Shown here one piece after another: positions 15,218-25,116 of a stretch of DNA of 57,108 nucleotides. Both the position numbers and the translations under genes were made by a program. How positions within the stretch are numbered: position 1 is the stretch's first letter; the number at the start of each line of letters is the position of its first letter. The stretch is from the NCBI RefSeq assembly GCF_025685545.1, contig NZ_JAGSYC010000014.1, positions 1 through 57,108 on the forward strand, in the 5' to 3' direction. This DNA is from Granulicella paludicola (GTDB lineage Bacteria; Acidobacteriota; Terriglobia; Terriglobales; Acidobacteriaceae). Under the pieces are notes generated by a model. That model saw only the letters and a program-made list of their open reading frames with translations. It ran no database searches and was not told the origin of the DNA.

Positions 15218-17500
15218 TCACCGCAACCCTTGGGAAGGACTGTCCTGAAGGCTTCCATGTAACTTCCATTCGCTGGCCTCATTCAACTCAAGTCTGATGT
15301 AGTCCCAAACGACCCCAGTTGATAGTTCACCCGCCGGTACAGTGAATGTGAGTTGGTTCACGCCAGCATGAAGAAGTGACGCGTCGAACTGTAATGTGCG
15401 TTGCTGCCAAAGACCTTGATCAGTGTTGTATCGGATAGCGTCGGTGTTGATGAAGCGGGCATTGATGCTGCTCGATCCATCACCAAGCGAACCAACCTGC
15501 TGACCATTGAGGGAGATCGGCAGCCCCTGTCGGAGTCCGTTTACGCCGGCGAATGCCACACGCAAAGATGCCGTCCCATGAAGCGGCTTATGGGCATTGA
15601 ATCTGACGGTCCACACCGTCGCATCCCCATGCCCATAGACTGCCCAGGGACCTGTCTGGTTTGTCTGGGGATACTGCGAAAGGGACTCTGCCTTGACCCA
15701 GCCAAACCGCTGGTTGGCTGGGTCTTTCGCCTCAGGATTCACAAACGAGAGGTTCGTCGCATGCGGCACCTCTTCGAAGAACCAATCTTTCTTTGGATCG
15801 CTCTTGCCAACCGTGTAGGTCAAATCGCGTGGAAACAGCAGTGCATAGCGCAGGTTCCAGCCCCATAACCAGTAGTTGTTGCCATCACCCTTGAAAAACT
15901 CGTCCGCTGCACGGTCGGGACAGCCGATCTCCCATAGCTGACGTCCATAGCGAACCGGCTTCCATACCAGTTTACCGAGGTCAACCGTCTTTCCTGGTTC
16001 AACAGTGACGTCCACTTGGTCAAACTCACCAAGCACACCGTCAGAGGTCGCATGCAGTGTGTATTTGCCGGGGCGAACCTTTGTGATCATGAACGCCCCA
16101 CTTTCTGATCCATCGTTGAAAAACTGGTAGAAACGCGCATCGTGCATCCAACTGCCAGGTCCTGAATTCAATACGGCGAAGGCACGCGGGTCAAAACGCG
16201 AAGAGGCACCTGCTGGTGGGGGAGCAGGCATGGAATCTGCCGGTGCGTCCGGGTGCGTCAGACCTACAATCAGATGTGGCAATTTCTTCGATGAACCTGG
16301 GGGCGCCAAAGGATCTTCCAGTACGAGCTGGCCGACCACGGTTCCTCGTTGGGAAAGCGGCGTGTAGTCGACGCCATTCACCCATCCATAGGGCCACTTC
16401 GCACTTTCCTTCTTCGCTTGCAGCAATGCGTCCTGCCATAGCGCATTAGCGTTCGCAGACCAGCTCTCCGGCACCGTCGGATTTCCCTCTGTTGATTCGA
16501 GAATCTTGAGTTCGGCATCACTGGTAGGCTTTGGGTGCTCCAATGCATTCGCGTAGATGAAGATAGGACCGACAACTTTGGTCCAATCCTCTCCAGCAGC
16601 GATGCGTGTAGTCGCTCCTGCATAGTGACCGCTATGCCAGTAGTCAAGGATGATGGGTTCCGGGTCGTCGTTATCGCCAAAGTGAGCGTCGAGATCTATT
16701 CGCGTCGGACCACCGGAGAGGTACTCCGTAGAAGGATTGATGAACCACATCCCGACATGGTTCTTTGTGCTCGACCATCCATAGGCTGGGGTTTTGTATT
16801 GCATACCGGAGTAGCTGTACTTATGCTCGACAGAATTCTTGTAGACTCCCTTGCTCATGATGCGCTGCTCTTTGGCATGAACGACCACACCGGTCCCCCA
16901 ATCCGTTGGTGCAGCTTCGAGCATGTTGCGATCTTTGTCGACAGTGATCCAATCGAAGGACTGGTTCAGGCGCGTGATGTATCGATCTTCAGCGCCGGTG
17001 CCTGCAGCAGGATATGACGTCGGATGATTGAAGATGGCGTATACATAGATACCACTATCCCCACGACCGAGCGAATAACGAATCTCCATATTGCAGAGCG
17101 TGCCACCTCCAGGAGCATTGCGAGTGAGCATGTACGTTCCGTTCGTGATTCCCTTCACGGAAACCTCTGCCCGATCGCCATTGTGGGTCGCCGGATCGAT
17201 CGTTACCGTATTGGAAACCTGAGGCGCTCCAAGCGGAGTGTGCTCCCATGTACCTCCGCTAGCCGCCAACATCTCCATCCCATGAAAGACGAATGATGGC
17301 ATGAAAGCGTTGTTCTTCGTGATGGTGGCTTTCACGATACCGTTATCCATCGTCCATGAGCCGCCGTTGTCAATTAGCGTTACCGGCGCGTTGACTGCAG
17401 AAGACGCCACGGGCGCTGCGAACGCTGCCGCGCAAGATACGGCCACTAAAGCTAGGACGCCAGCCATACGCAAAGAGGCAGTCCGTGAGAATTTCATCAT
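15218..17500 (-). CDS. Polysaccharide lyase family 4-like rhamnogalacturonan lyase
   Basis: This ~760-aa secreted enzyme has a signal peptide (ASLRMAGVLALVAVSCAAAF) and the three-part PL4 layout. First comes an N-terminal beta-sandwich catalytic region (about residues 45-370; TMDNGIVKATITKNNAFMPS, GMWFINPSTEYLSGGPTR, DYWHSGHYAG). A fibronectin-like carboxypeptidase-regulatory domain follows (VRPGKYTLHATSDGVLGEF). The C-terminal CBM-like jelly roll has DLTYTVGKSDPKKDWFF and RTLQFDASLLHAGVNQLTF. PL4 enzymes cleave the rhamnose-galacturonate backbone of pectin RG-I by beta-elimination. The gene lies 39 nt downstream of the TonB receptor stop, so an operon is likely. The start at 17500 is chosen by the signal peptide; the ribosome site is weak. 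Confidence 0.82.
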   Translation of the reverse strand: MMKFSRTASLRMAGVLALVAVSCAAAFAAPVASSAVNAPVTLIDNGGSWTMDNGIVKATITKNNAFMPSFVFHGMEMLAASGGTWEHTPLGAPQVSNTVTIDPATHNGDRAEVSVKGITNGTYMLTRNAPGGGTLCNMEIRYSLGRGDSGIYVYAIFNHPTSYPAAGTGAEDRYITRLNQSFDWITVDKDRNMLEAAPTDWGTGVVVHAKEQRIMSKGVYKNSVEHKYSYSGMQYKTPAYGWSSTKNHVGMWFINPSTEYLSGGPTRIDLDAHFGDNDDPEPIILDYWHSGHYAGATTRIAAGEDWTKVVGPIFIYANALEHPKPTSDAELKILESTEGNPTVPESWSANANALWQDALLQAKKESAKWPYGWVNGVDYTPLSQRGTVVGQLVLEDPLAPPGSSKKLPHLIVGLTHPDAPADSMPAPPPAGASSRFDPRAFAVLNSGPGSWMHDARFYQFFNDGSESGAFMITKVRPGKYTLHATSDGVLGEFDQVDVTVEPGKTVDLGKLVWKPVRYGRQLWEIGCPDRAADEFFKGDGNNYWLWGWNLRYALLFPRDLTYTVGKSDPKKDWFFEEVPHATNLSFVNPEAKDPANQRFGWVKAESLSQYPQTNQTGPWAVYGHGDATVWTVRFNAHKPLHGTASLRVAFAGVNGLRQGLPISLNGQQVGSLGDGSSSINARFINTDAIRYNTDQGLWQQRTLQFDASLLHAGVNQLTFTVPAGELSTGVVWDYIRLELNEASEWKLHGSLQDSPSQGLR

Positions 17501-17674
17501 GCTTTCTTGACGAATGCGAGTCATTATTTGTTCCGAACGGTCTTGAATTATGTGTCCTCGATATCGGCGCCCACGCAGCGAAGGCAGGTCACGCGAGAGG
17601 GGTTTCACGAGTGATACTCCAACTAGAAACCCCACGCCAACAAGCGCGGGGTTTCTGGGCAGTACTGGAACAGG

Positions 17675-20600
17675 TTAGAACTGGATGCGACCAGAGAACT
17701 GAAATTTACGTTGACCGCTTTGGCTACTAAGGCGACCGAATCCGGCATTTGTTGCATTCGCAGAACCATCCGCATTCGTAGGTCCAGGCGAAGGTGTGCC
17801 TGGAGCTACATAGGTTGTGTTGCCGTAGGGTGCAAGCTTGTTTGTGGAGGCGACGATACCTGTCGCTACAGTCTGTGTTTGAGCGATGCTAAATGTGACT
17901 TTGTTTGTGACGTCGAAGGCGTCTGCGCGGAAGACGAATTTGACACGCTCGGGCGTTATGTTGAAAGTACGTTGCAGGGCCATGTCCAAGTTGTAGTGGC
18001 TGGGGCTCCAGAGGCCAAGGAAGCGTGGAGCATCACCGATCATTGTGACGGGGGTGCCGCACTTTGTGGGAGTAGCGTTGCACGTCGCGGAAGCAGGCAA
18101 CGAGTAGTAGTTGATCTCTTGAAAGGCTGTGGGATCCAAGTACTGCTTTGTGCTGAAGTTAGCGTAGGTAACACCGTGACCACCGAATCCGCCATTCTCA
18201 CGGATTGAGCGTTCTCTGCCGGGAACGATGTCGGGCATGCAGGTACCTTGCGATGGCGCAGTGCAACCCGAGCCCACAACGTATATCGGAGTGCCGGAGT
18301 TGTACGTAAAGATGCCAGCAGTCTGCCATCCCCCGAGTAGGTTACGAATCGCCCAGTTGTCCCCACCGATCTTATTCTTGCCAAAAGGAGACTTAGCGAG
18401 ACCATAGATATTGAGATTTTCTGGTGTGTCCGTAGCCACAACGTCGCGATCGGCACGATTGTTTCCCGGGATAGCGACGCCATTGGACGACGCCGCAGCC
18501 GGCACATAGAACGCGCTGCGTGTCGTTCCGTCATCGCCAATGTTCCGCGAGTAGGTGTAGTTGAGAGTGAAACTTACCCCTTTGAATTCGCGCTGCTTCA
18601 ATGTGACCTCAAAGGCGTTATAGGCAATATTCGCGATATTGTCCCACTCGGGAGCAGGTGGAGCAGAGTACTGCGGGTAGGGACGCAATGCGCGCGCGAT
18701 GGTGGCGGTGCTATTTGACGTACCAGTCTGCAGATACGTGGGATATGGTAAAACGACCGAAGACGACGCACGCTGCGCAATCGCAAAGTTTGCAGCGTTG
18801 GCGGGCTGGCTGATGATTGGGGTTACACCGTCGGTTCCAACTACGGGACCAAGCTGTGGCAGAACCGCTGGATTGATCTGCCCCGACCAAAAACCAGAGA
18901 CGCCAGCTCCGGCGACGAAGTGCGACTCGCTACCAGAGTAGCCCACGGTGAGGGTGAGGTCCTTAGTGAGTACCTTCTGCATAGCGACGTTGTAGAACTC
19001 AAACTCCGGCGCGCGCCCGGAAAGGTACGGGTCCGCATAACCGGGTGCTGCGCCTGCGGTTACATACGTCCCAGCGGAGTTGAGGTAGTCACCCGTATCC
19101 AGAGTGAGCGACGAAGCTGCTGGCCCAGCTGGTGCAGGGATCGCATAACCGGGGCCACCGAAGTTGGTGTTAGCAACACCAGCCGTGGTGAATGCTGTGC
19201 TGTTGTTGAGATAGTACGACGGAGCGGCTGCTACGCCCGTGTTGATCGCGGTGGGCAAAATGATGCTGGAACCGAAGCCAAGTTGACCCGCGCCCGTCGA
19301 ATCACCTGCGCGCCCGCCGACACCGCCAGCGCGTGAGTAAGCCATAGCGAAGCCAACCCGGAAAACCGTCTTTGGATCGGGAGCCCACTCCATGCCGAGA
19401 CGCGGGCCAAAGTTTTTCCAGTAGGTCTGCACCGGTGTCCTGCATTGGCAGCTTATAGCGGAACCGCGACTACCGGCGTACTGAAGCAGGCCCATATTGC
19501 CCGTAAGAGGATTGGTCTGGTTGGGATTGAAGAAGCTCCATCGATCCTGAGCCTCATGGTAAGGAGGCAGGTAATCCCAGCGAAGTCCGATATTGAGCGT
19601 GAGGTTTGGCCGAATCTTCCAGTCATCTTGGAAATACGGTGAGACCGGATGATAGCGGCCCGCCGTTTCTACGAAGAGCGGCACGGAAGTAGACCCGCTG
19701 TTGACTGCGCCGAGCAAAAAACTGGCGTACGAATATCCAGTGGTAGAGCTCGAGAGCGTATTGCCCGCAAAATTTGCGGTGGAAGTGCCTGCGAAATTCT
19801 GGATGTATACACCAGAAGGCGAGCTCTGGGACGAAGTATTGTCTTGCAACCACTGAGTCTGAATGCCAAAGGTCATGTTGTGCTGTCCTTTGGTCCAAGT
19901 AAGGTTGTCGACGATCGTATAGGCATTGGGAACCACATTGTGACTGGCATCCGCGGCACCGTTCTCGGTCCAGCCAGTCTGTGCTGTGGTGAACGCAGAG
20001 GTAGTGCCAAAAGCGCTACCGGGGAAGTTTCCTGAAGCCTGTCCAACCGGCAGACCCGAAATGCCCGCATCCGTGGCGCTGAATCCTGCGACACCATCCG
20101 TGGGCGCGATAACTGGCTGCGGAAAGCGCGTGAAACCGTACTTGAACTGGTTGACGACATGCGAGGTCAGAGGAACGGAATGCTCAAAAATCAGCATCGT
20201 TGGCGAGATAATGGATGTCGCGCCACTGGTATAAGGCACAGGGAGAGCTGCTCCATACCCAACCGACTGTCGCACGCCATGTGAGTAAACAAACGAGACA
20301 CGCTGACCGTGATTGAGGTCATACGCTACATTGAAGACCAATTCATGATTGTCATAGCCAGATAGGCCTCCCTCTAGGTAATTGCTTACCGTTCCAGCAA
20401 GATTCGGCGTCGGGAGAAACTTCTGTTCATACTGAGAAATCGGAGAAACGTAGGTAGAAGGGATAACGTTGGCAGTTGGAATTCCATTGACCAGCCCCAT
20501 GAAGGGCGTACGTGAACAGCTTGCGCTCGTGGTGCAAACGTTGGTCAGCGGATTGTAGATGTAGGTCCCGCCGCCAAGCTCTGTGAAATTGCCCTGCCTC

Positions 20601-21661
20601 ATCAGTGGAGTGGGAAGTGTGAAGGTTGCAGGCTGAACTCCCTGGCGACCATGGAACTTGTCGTAATTTACGAAGAAGAAACCACGATGGCGCGTGAATG
20701 GAATTGGCCCGCCTACTGAAGCGGAAAGTTCGTTCTGATGTTCGACGGGCTTGCCAGCTGGAACGGTCGTAATCACGCCATTCACCACAGAGCTTGTCGT
20801 TGATTGATTGCCTGCGAAACCCCAGGTGTCGAAAGCCGTGTTGCGAATAAGATCGACCACTTGTCCGTGATACTTGCTGCCGCCGGACTTGATGCTGAAA
20901 CCGATGGCTCCTGCGCCCTGATATTCAGCGGAAGGGCCGGATGAAATGATCTGCAACTGATCTACTGATTCAACGGGGATGCCATTAACCACTACGCGAT
21001 TATCGCCCTGTTGGTTGGCCGTCGTTGTGGGGATACCGTCGATGTACACCTCAGCGAGGTAGTTCCCCGTACCTGAGAAGAGCGGCGCACGGCTACCCGC
21101 CTGCGCGCCAGGTGCCAGCGTCGCGAAGGCAGTTGGATCACGCTGCTGATTGTTCATCACCAAGGGCAAAGACTCGTAAGTCTCATCGGTAATGACTGCA
21201 CCAACGGTAGCCGATGTAGTCTGCAGAACCGGCGGGGCTTCGGTCACGGTGACAACCTCGTTATCCGAACCGAGCGCAAGCTTCGTATCGAACCCAGTCA
21301 CATTGAGACCGTTGACCTCGATATTTTTCTGGGTGAAAACCTTATAACCAGGTGCTGTGATCGTGATTGTGTAGAGGTCAGGTACGAGCGGAGTAAGGCT
21401 GTAGAGTCCCGCCGAGGATGTAATAGTCTTCGTGATTACGCCGGAAGCTTGGGCCGTAGCGACGACCTGTGCTTTGGGAACAAGCGCCCCACTCGGATCA
21501 GTAATCGTGCCTTCGAGAGCACCTTGGCCCCCCGTCTGCGCAAAAGCGGTTACACCGCTGCACAAGAGAACGAGCAAGCAAAATATTGCGGTAACGCTGA
21601 ACAGGCAACGTGGCGGCACGTCTCCATGCCCATCGGCGTTCGTACTGAAACTCAGATCCAT
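17675..21661 (-). CDS. TonB-dependent receptor, Oar-like, with carboxypeptidase-regulatory domain
   Basis: This 1,328-aa outer-membrane receptor has a signal sequence (residues ~20-42). A CarboxypepD_reg-like domain follows (ALEGTITDPSGALVPKAQVV, GLYSLTPLVPDLYTITITAPGY). Next comes a plug domain (VNGIPVESVDQLQIISSGPSAEYQG) and a large 22-strand-type barrel ending in the aromatic RKFQFSGRIQF, the C-terminal phenylalanine needed for BAM insertion. GGAGGGA precedes the ATG. Proteins of this architecture are expanded in Acidobacteriota for glycan or oligosaccharide uptake. Its position upstream of a rhamnogalacturonan lyase suggests import of pectin fragments. Confidence 0.93.
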   Translation of the reverse strand: MDLSFSTNADGHGDVPPRCLFSVTAIFCLLVLLCSGVTAFAQTGGQGALEGTITDPSGALVPKAQVVATAQASGVITKTITSSAGLYSLTPLVPDLYTITITAPGYKVFTQKNIEVNGLNVTGFDTKLALGSDNEVVTVTEAPPVLQTTSATVGAVITDETYESLPLVMNNQQRDPTAFATLAPGAQAGSRAPLFSGTGNYLAEVYIDGIPTTTANQQGDNRVVVNGIPVESVDQLQIISSGPSAEYQGAGAIGFSIKSGGSKYHGQVVDLIRNTAFDTWGFAGNQSTTSSVVNGVITTVPAGKPVEHQNELSASVGGPIPFTRHRGFFFVNYDKFHGRQGVQPATFTLPTPLMRQGNFTELGGGTYIYNPLTNVCTTSASCSRTPFMGLVNGIPTANVIPSTYVSPISQYEQKFLPTPNLAGTVSNYLEGGLSGYDNHELVFNVAYDLNHGQRVSFVYSHGVRQSVGYGAALPVPYTSGATSIISPTMLIFEHSVPLTSHVVNQFKYGFTRFPQPVIAPTDGVAGFSATDAGISGLPVGQASGNFPGSAFGTTSAFTTAQTGWTENGAADASHNVVPNAYTIVDNLTWTKGQHNMTFGIQTQWLQDNTSSQSSPSGVYIQNFAGTSTANFAGNTLSSSTTGYSYASFLLGAVNSGSTSVPLFVETAGRYHPVSPYFQDDWKIRPNLTLNIGLRWDYLPPYHEAQDRWSFFNPNQTNPLTGNMGLLQYAGSRGSAISCQCRTPVQTYWKNFGPRLGMEWAPDPKTVFRVGFAMAYSRAGGVGGRAGDSTGAGQLGFGSSIILPTAINTGVAAAPSYYLNNSTAFTTAGVANTNFGGPGYAIPAPAGPAASSLTLDTGDYLNSAGTYVTAGAAPGYADPYLSGRAPEFEFYNVAMQKVLTKDLTLTVGYSGSESHFVAGAGVSGFWSGQINPAVLPQLGPVVGTDGVTPIISQPANAANFAIAQRASSSVVLPYPTYLQTGTSNSTATIARALRPYPQYSAPPAPEWDNIANIAYNAFEVTLKQREFKGVSFTLNYTYSRNIGDDGTTRSAFYVPAAASSNGVAIPGNNRADRDVVATDTPENLNIYGLAKSPFGKNKIGGDNWAIRNLLGGWQTAGIFTYNSGTPIYVVGSGCTAPSQGTCMPDIVPGRERSIRENGGFGGHGVTYANFSTKQYLDPTAFQEINYYSLPASATCNATPTKCGTPVTMIGDAPRFLGLWSPSHYNLDMALQRTFNITPERVKFVFRADAFDVTNKVTFSIAQTQTVATGIVASTNKLAPYGNTTYVAPGTPSPGPTNADGSANATNAGFGRLSSQSGQRKFQFSGRIQF

Positions 21662-21887
21662 GTTTCTCCCTCCAGAGTTACTTTCAAATGTCTATCGAGG
21701 CGCGACATGAACAGTAGGGCAGACAACACGAATCTGTCAATAGGAAACTTATTTCCCCGTGAACACATACATTTGCCGCGGCTGAGGAGCTCAATAATCG
21801 CTAGCTCGTATCTGCGTGGTCGACTGCAAAAAACATCGCTGAATCTAGAATCCTCACAAGGCAATCCGAACTTTAAGTCGCTCAGCT

Positions 21888-22694
21888 TACCTAGTCCGCA
21901 GAGGAAGAGAAGACGCACCACGCCCCGGTCCGAGCCGTCTTCTCTGGTCACGGGCCCGAATCAGCTATGGTGCATGGATTTCAAAGGCTACTTCACCACT
22001 GGGGACGGCAAACGCTGTGATCCGTTCACCATCACCGACGCGTATAGCCGTTACTTGATTCGATGCCAGATCGTCTCTCAAATGGACCCCAGCCAATTCC
22101 GGGCGATCTGCGAGGCAGCCATGCGAGAGTACGGGATGTCAGCACGCATCAGAACCGATCACGGCGCGCCGTTTGCGGGCACAGGGCTACTGGGGCTGTC
22201 AAAACTCTCACTCGGCTGGATGAAGCTCGGGATCGTGCATGAGCGCATTCAGGCGGGCCGACCGCAACAAAACGGTCGCCATGAGCGGATGCATCGCACG
22301 CTGAAGGAGGACGCGACGCAACCGCCTGCGGCACCCCTTCGCGCACAGCAGAGTCGCTTCGATAGCTTTCGCTACGTGTTCAATAACGAGCGCCCACATG
22401 TGGGCCTAAACAAACCAAATGGCAGCAAGCCTTTACACCCCCAGCTCCGTCCTACTACCACGCAAGTTGCCGGAGTTTACGTACCCGAAGGGCCTAGTCC
22501 TGCGACGGGTGAACAATAGCGGCGATATCAGCTGGCATAAGAGCAGAGTGTTCATCAGCGAGGTATTCCGCTTTGAAGAGTTGACCTTTGAGTTGATCAC
22601 ACCAGGGTTTTATAGGGTCTTCTTCCGAGACATGGAGATCGGGGAACTCGATGCGGAAGAGCTTCGCTTTAGGGCTGCACGGCGAGTGGTCTGA
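21888..22694 (+). pseudogene. IS481 family transposase, 5'-truncated and frameshifted
   Basis: This is the third copy of the window's IS481 transposase. Similarity starts near 21888 (SPQRKRRRTTPRSEPS) and covers LWCMDFKG, GRHERMHRTLKED and the C-terminal GDISWHKSRVFISEVF. The catalytic second motif is RTDHG instead of RTDNG. An extra A in 22417-22419 shifts the frame, so the last 90 codons are read from ATG 22419. The N-terminal HTH and both IS ends are absent. It sits about 230 bp upstream of the TonB receptor gene, between it and the secreted hypothetical. Bases 21662-21887 hold only the receptor's promoter region. Confidence 0.85.
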
Positions 22695-22784
22695 GTCTGC
22701 CGAGCCTGTTATCGCTTAGTAATATTCTCTGCCCGAACGCGTTTTCGAACGTTGGCCATCTTGCAGGTACTTGAGGCGTACAAC

Positions 22785-23669
22785 TTACGGTACGAGCTTC
22801 CAAGTAATCTCCCGAAGGATGGTCTTAGAAGATTCTGGGCCGCACTTTGTTAGCTCGCGGTCGGTGCAAGTTCGCACTGCGAGCACGACCGGATTGTGCA
22901 TTGCGGCTGAGAGCATGTGGCCATCGCCCGTGTCCACGACAAGCCGAACATCAAATGTCTCTCTACCAGTCTCTGCAATAAACTCATCGCCCTGCTTCGA
23001 AACCTGGACGAAATTGTTGGGCGTGGTCGTCGCCGCCCCTTGCATCCACTTCGCAGGAAGCTGTATGTGGAGTGCCGGAGGTGGGACATGCTGGATTAGT
23101 AGTGTCTCCGTGTGTTCGGCCAAGTTTGCGGACTCTACTTTAAGTGAGAAATCGACAACGTCCTGGCCAACCAGAACATAATGCCCGTCAGCCCACGAAT
23201 TAGGCGTAACGCGCGGCACGTACGCGGTCTGCCCTGACTGTATCAAGTTCGCCCGCATTGCCAGAAGCAGATCGCTGTAGAAGGTCAGTGTGTCTGTGAT
23301 CGGCCCGATCATGAGAGGTTGAACCACGGCCAGATTCGGCATTTTCATGTAGGAGGCCGGGTCGTCCAGAGAAACAGTCTGCCTCAGAGCAAGGCTCGCG
23401 GGAGTGAGTGATTGCTGAGTGCTCGATGTAAGGTCAGACCAGCTAATCTCTTCATAGTACCGGCCACTTGTTGCGTCGCGTTTCACTACGTCCGTAGCCT
23501 GAATGCTGTATTTACGGCCATCGTTATCGCCTGTCATCAAGTAGTGTGAGACCGCTCCCTCCACATAGCGGCGCTGCCGGCTGCCCGCTTGCGTCTCTAC
23601 CTGTTGAGCCACAACGGAGGACGCAAACAGAACTGAAGCAACAACAAAACTCAATGGCAGCCATCTCAA
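22785..23669 (-). CDS. Secreted hypothetical protein
   Basis: I do not recognise this 294-aa protein. It has a clear signal peptide (WLPLSFVVASVLFASSVVAQ). The mature part is predicted mainly beta: YSIQATDVVKRDATSGRYYE, HYVLVGQDVVDFSLKVES, FDVRLVVDTGDGHMLSAAM. Two cysteines near the C-terminus (RTCTDRELTKCG) could form a disulfide. The start is a TTG, chosen because GGAGG lies 8 nt upstream and the signal peptide follows at once. It is flanked by IS481 relics on both sides, and no operon partner is visible. Confidence 0.75.
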   Translation of the reverse strand: MRWLPLSFVVASVLFASSVVAQQVETQAGSRQRRYVEGAVSHYLMTGDNDGRKYSIQATDVVKRDATSGRYYEEISWSDLTSSTQQSLTPASLALRQTVSLDDPASYMKMPNLAVVQPLMIGPITDTLTFYSDLLLAMRANLIQSGQTAYVPRVTPNSWADGHYVLVGQDVVDFSLKVESANLAEHTETLLIQHVPPPALHIQLPAKWMQGAATTTPNNFVQVSKQGDEFIAETGRETFDVRLVVDTGDGHMLSAAMHNPVVLAVRTCTDRELTKCGPESSKTILREITWKLVP

Positions 23670-23777
23670 CGCGATGTCCTCCGAAGCTCTCCAAGGATTT
23701 TATCAACGACCATCCGTATCGATGAGCATCTCGTGGCGAATGCGGCCCCGGCATTTTGATCTATCCAGCATTGCGAA

Positions 23778-24140
23778 GGAAAGCAGGCCATTGACATGAC
23801 AGAGTATGGAATGCATGGGAAGCAATGATGCCGGCTTCCTACCCTCCCCACACTCTTTGGAAATCCCTGCGAGACTTCCACATTCCCACCGACTCGCTAT
23901 ATCTTTTTCGCGCTCAGTCAAGGCGAACCACCGCCACCGCAAGGGGCGTGTAACGGAGGTCTCGAGTCCACAACGTAACGCATGCACCGTTACACTCACT
24001 CAATTCCTAAGAAGGCTGGTTTCTGCTTTCGGCGTGCAGGATGCACGCCGAATACTAGGAAGGGCGTTGCGGAAGGCATAGGTCCGCGGAGATGGGCCGT
24101 GGAAGACGCGAGAGCGGCTGCAGCTAGGGAAGAGTCTTCG
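23778..24140 (+). repeat. Solo IS481-type right end and uninterrupted flanking repeat
   Basis: This is a second copy of the solo right end at 10085-10418, sharing agcaggccat...gacatgacagagtatgga, the CCGCAAGGGG segment and GTAACGCATG near its tip. Beyond the tip (24007-24140) it continues through a perfect hairpin CGGCGTGCA-gga-TGCACGCCG and on to gagcggctgcagc. In the other copy, that stretch is split by the IS110 element. No transposase is attached. Confidence 0.6.
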
Positions 24141-24220
24141 GCCCTTACCCGCTGCAGCACTCACCTGCGCCCAAAGGCCGAGCCTCATTTCGACAGCCAT
24201 GGCTATTGCATAATAAGGCG

Positions 24221-24421
24221 ATGACTACCCTGAGATTCTTTTCGGTGATGGACGGCACCAAGGAAGTCGCGAGTGTGACGCTGCTTACCAGCGCGGCTTT
24301 AGAGTGGAATGACGATCGAGGAAGACGCATCGTGAACCAGGTTGAGCCCGATGGAGCGGATGGCTTCCGGGTGATTCGTCAGGTGACGGCCGATGAGTTA
24401 CTCGGAGCTTTGCGAGGCTGA
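24221..24421 (+). CDS. Small hypothetical protein
   Basis: This is a 66-aa frame starting at ATG 24221 with AAGG just upstream. The sequence (TLRFFSVMDGTKEVASVTLL, EWNDDRGRRIVNQVEPDGAD, VIRQVTADELLGALRG) has protein-like composition and predicts a beta-beta-beta-alpha pattern. I cannot place it in a family. It lies directly after the solo IS481-type repeat and may be a passenger or a chance frame. Confidence 0.35.
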   Translation: MTTLRFFSVMDGTKEVASVTLLTSAALEWNDDRGRRIVNQVEPDGADGFRVIRQVTADELLGALRG

Positions 24422-24706
24422 CAGCCGAGGAAGCGATTTCATCTGGAGTTTTCGCGGCCCTAAGTGCGAGGTCGGTTGTAAGACTTTCTACGAGCAACGC
24501 TGTTTGAGTTCAGAGGTAGCGCTATGTGGACTCTTCATCATGCATCCGTGCGGACACGACCGGATCGCCGGCGCAGGATCCTCAAGGATGCACCATAGAG
24601 TGCGGTGCTCAAGCGACCGACGAGACTGGCGTACACCATACATGCGGCGGTTCCACCTACGAGCGGGTCGCCTTTGTCGGGCTTTCCATGGATTTGCGCT
24701 TCCGAG

Positions 24707-25003
24707 TTACTGTAGGAGGTCGAGACAGGCTCGTGTTGCAGGTCCTAAAAGGATCCCGCCTCCGATCACCACCCAGATTCCCCGGCGATTACCTTTTGTG
24801 AAAGCCAAGACGATTGGCAGTTATAGGACAGCAACGGGAAGTGCAAACAAGTGTCTATCCGGGAGTGTTGGAGTCATGCTAGCGCCGGCGTAGCTCCCCA
24901 GGCCCAAGCTCAAGGTAGTAGCAGCGAGGGCCATACTACCGAGCCAGACGCCTACGCGGTTCCAAGCGTCCAGTGCATAGTTCTCATTCGGCACCGCATG
25001 CAT
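24707..25003 (-). pseudogene. Small membrane protein broken by an in-frame stop
   Basis: The frame from ATG 25003 gives a first membrane segment (VGVWLGSMALAATTLSLGLG) and part of a second (LFALPVAVL). It then meets TAA at 24821-24823. The same frame continues without further stops to 24707 with LPIVLAFTKGNRRG and a third hydrophobic segment WVVIGGGILLGPATRACLDLL. This looks like a ~97-aa three-helix protein inactivated by one nonsense change. The family is not recognised. The rest of 24422-25116 shows nothing I can support. Confidence 0.35.
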
Positions 25004-25116
25004 AATCTCCGCCCGGCATAAGCGTCACGACAGCCAGCCGGGGGAGGATATAGGTTCAGCATCAAAGGCCGGTGAAAGCGGGCTCCCTTGCGAGAGCCCG
25101 TGCTCTCATGATCCGG

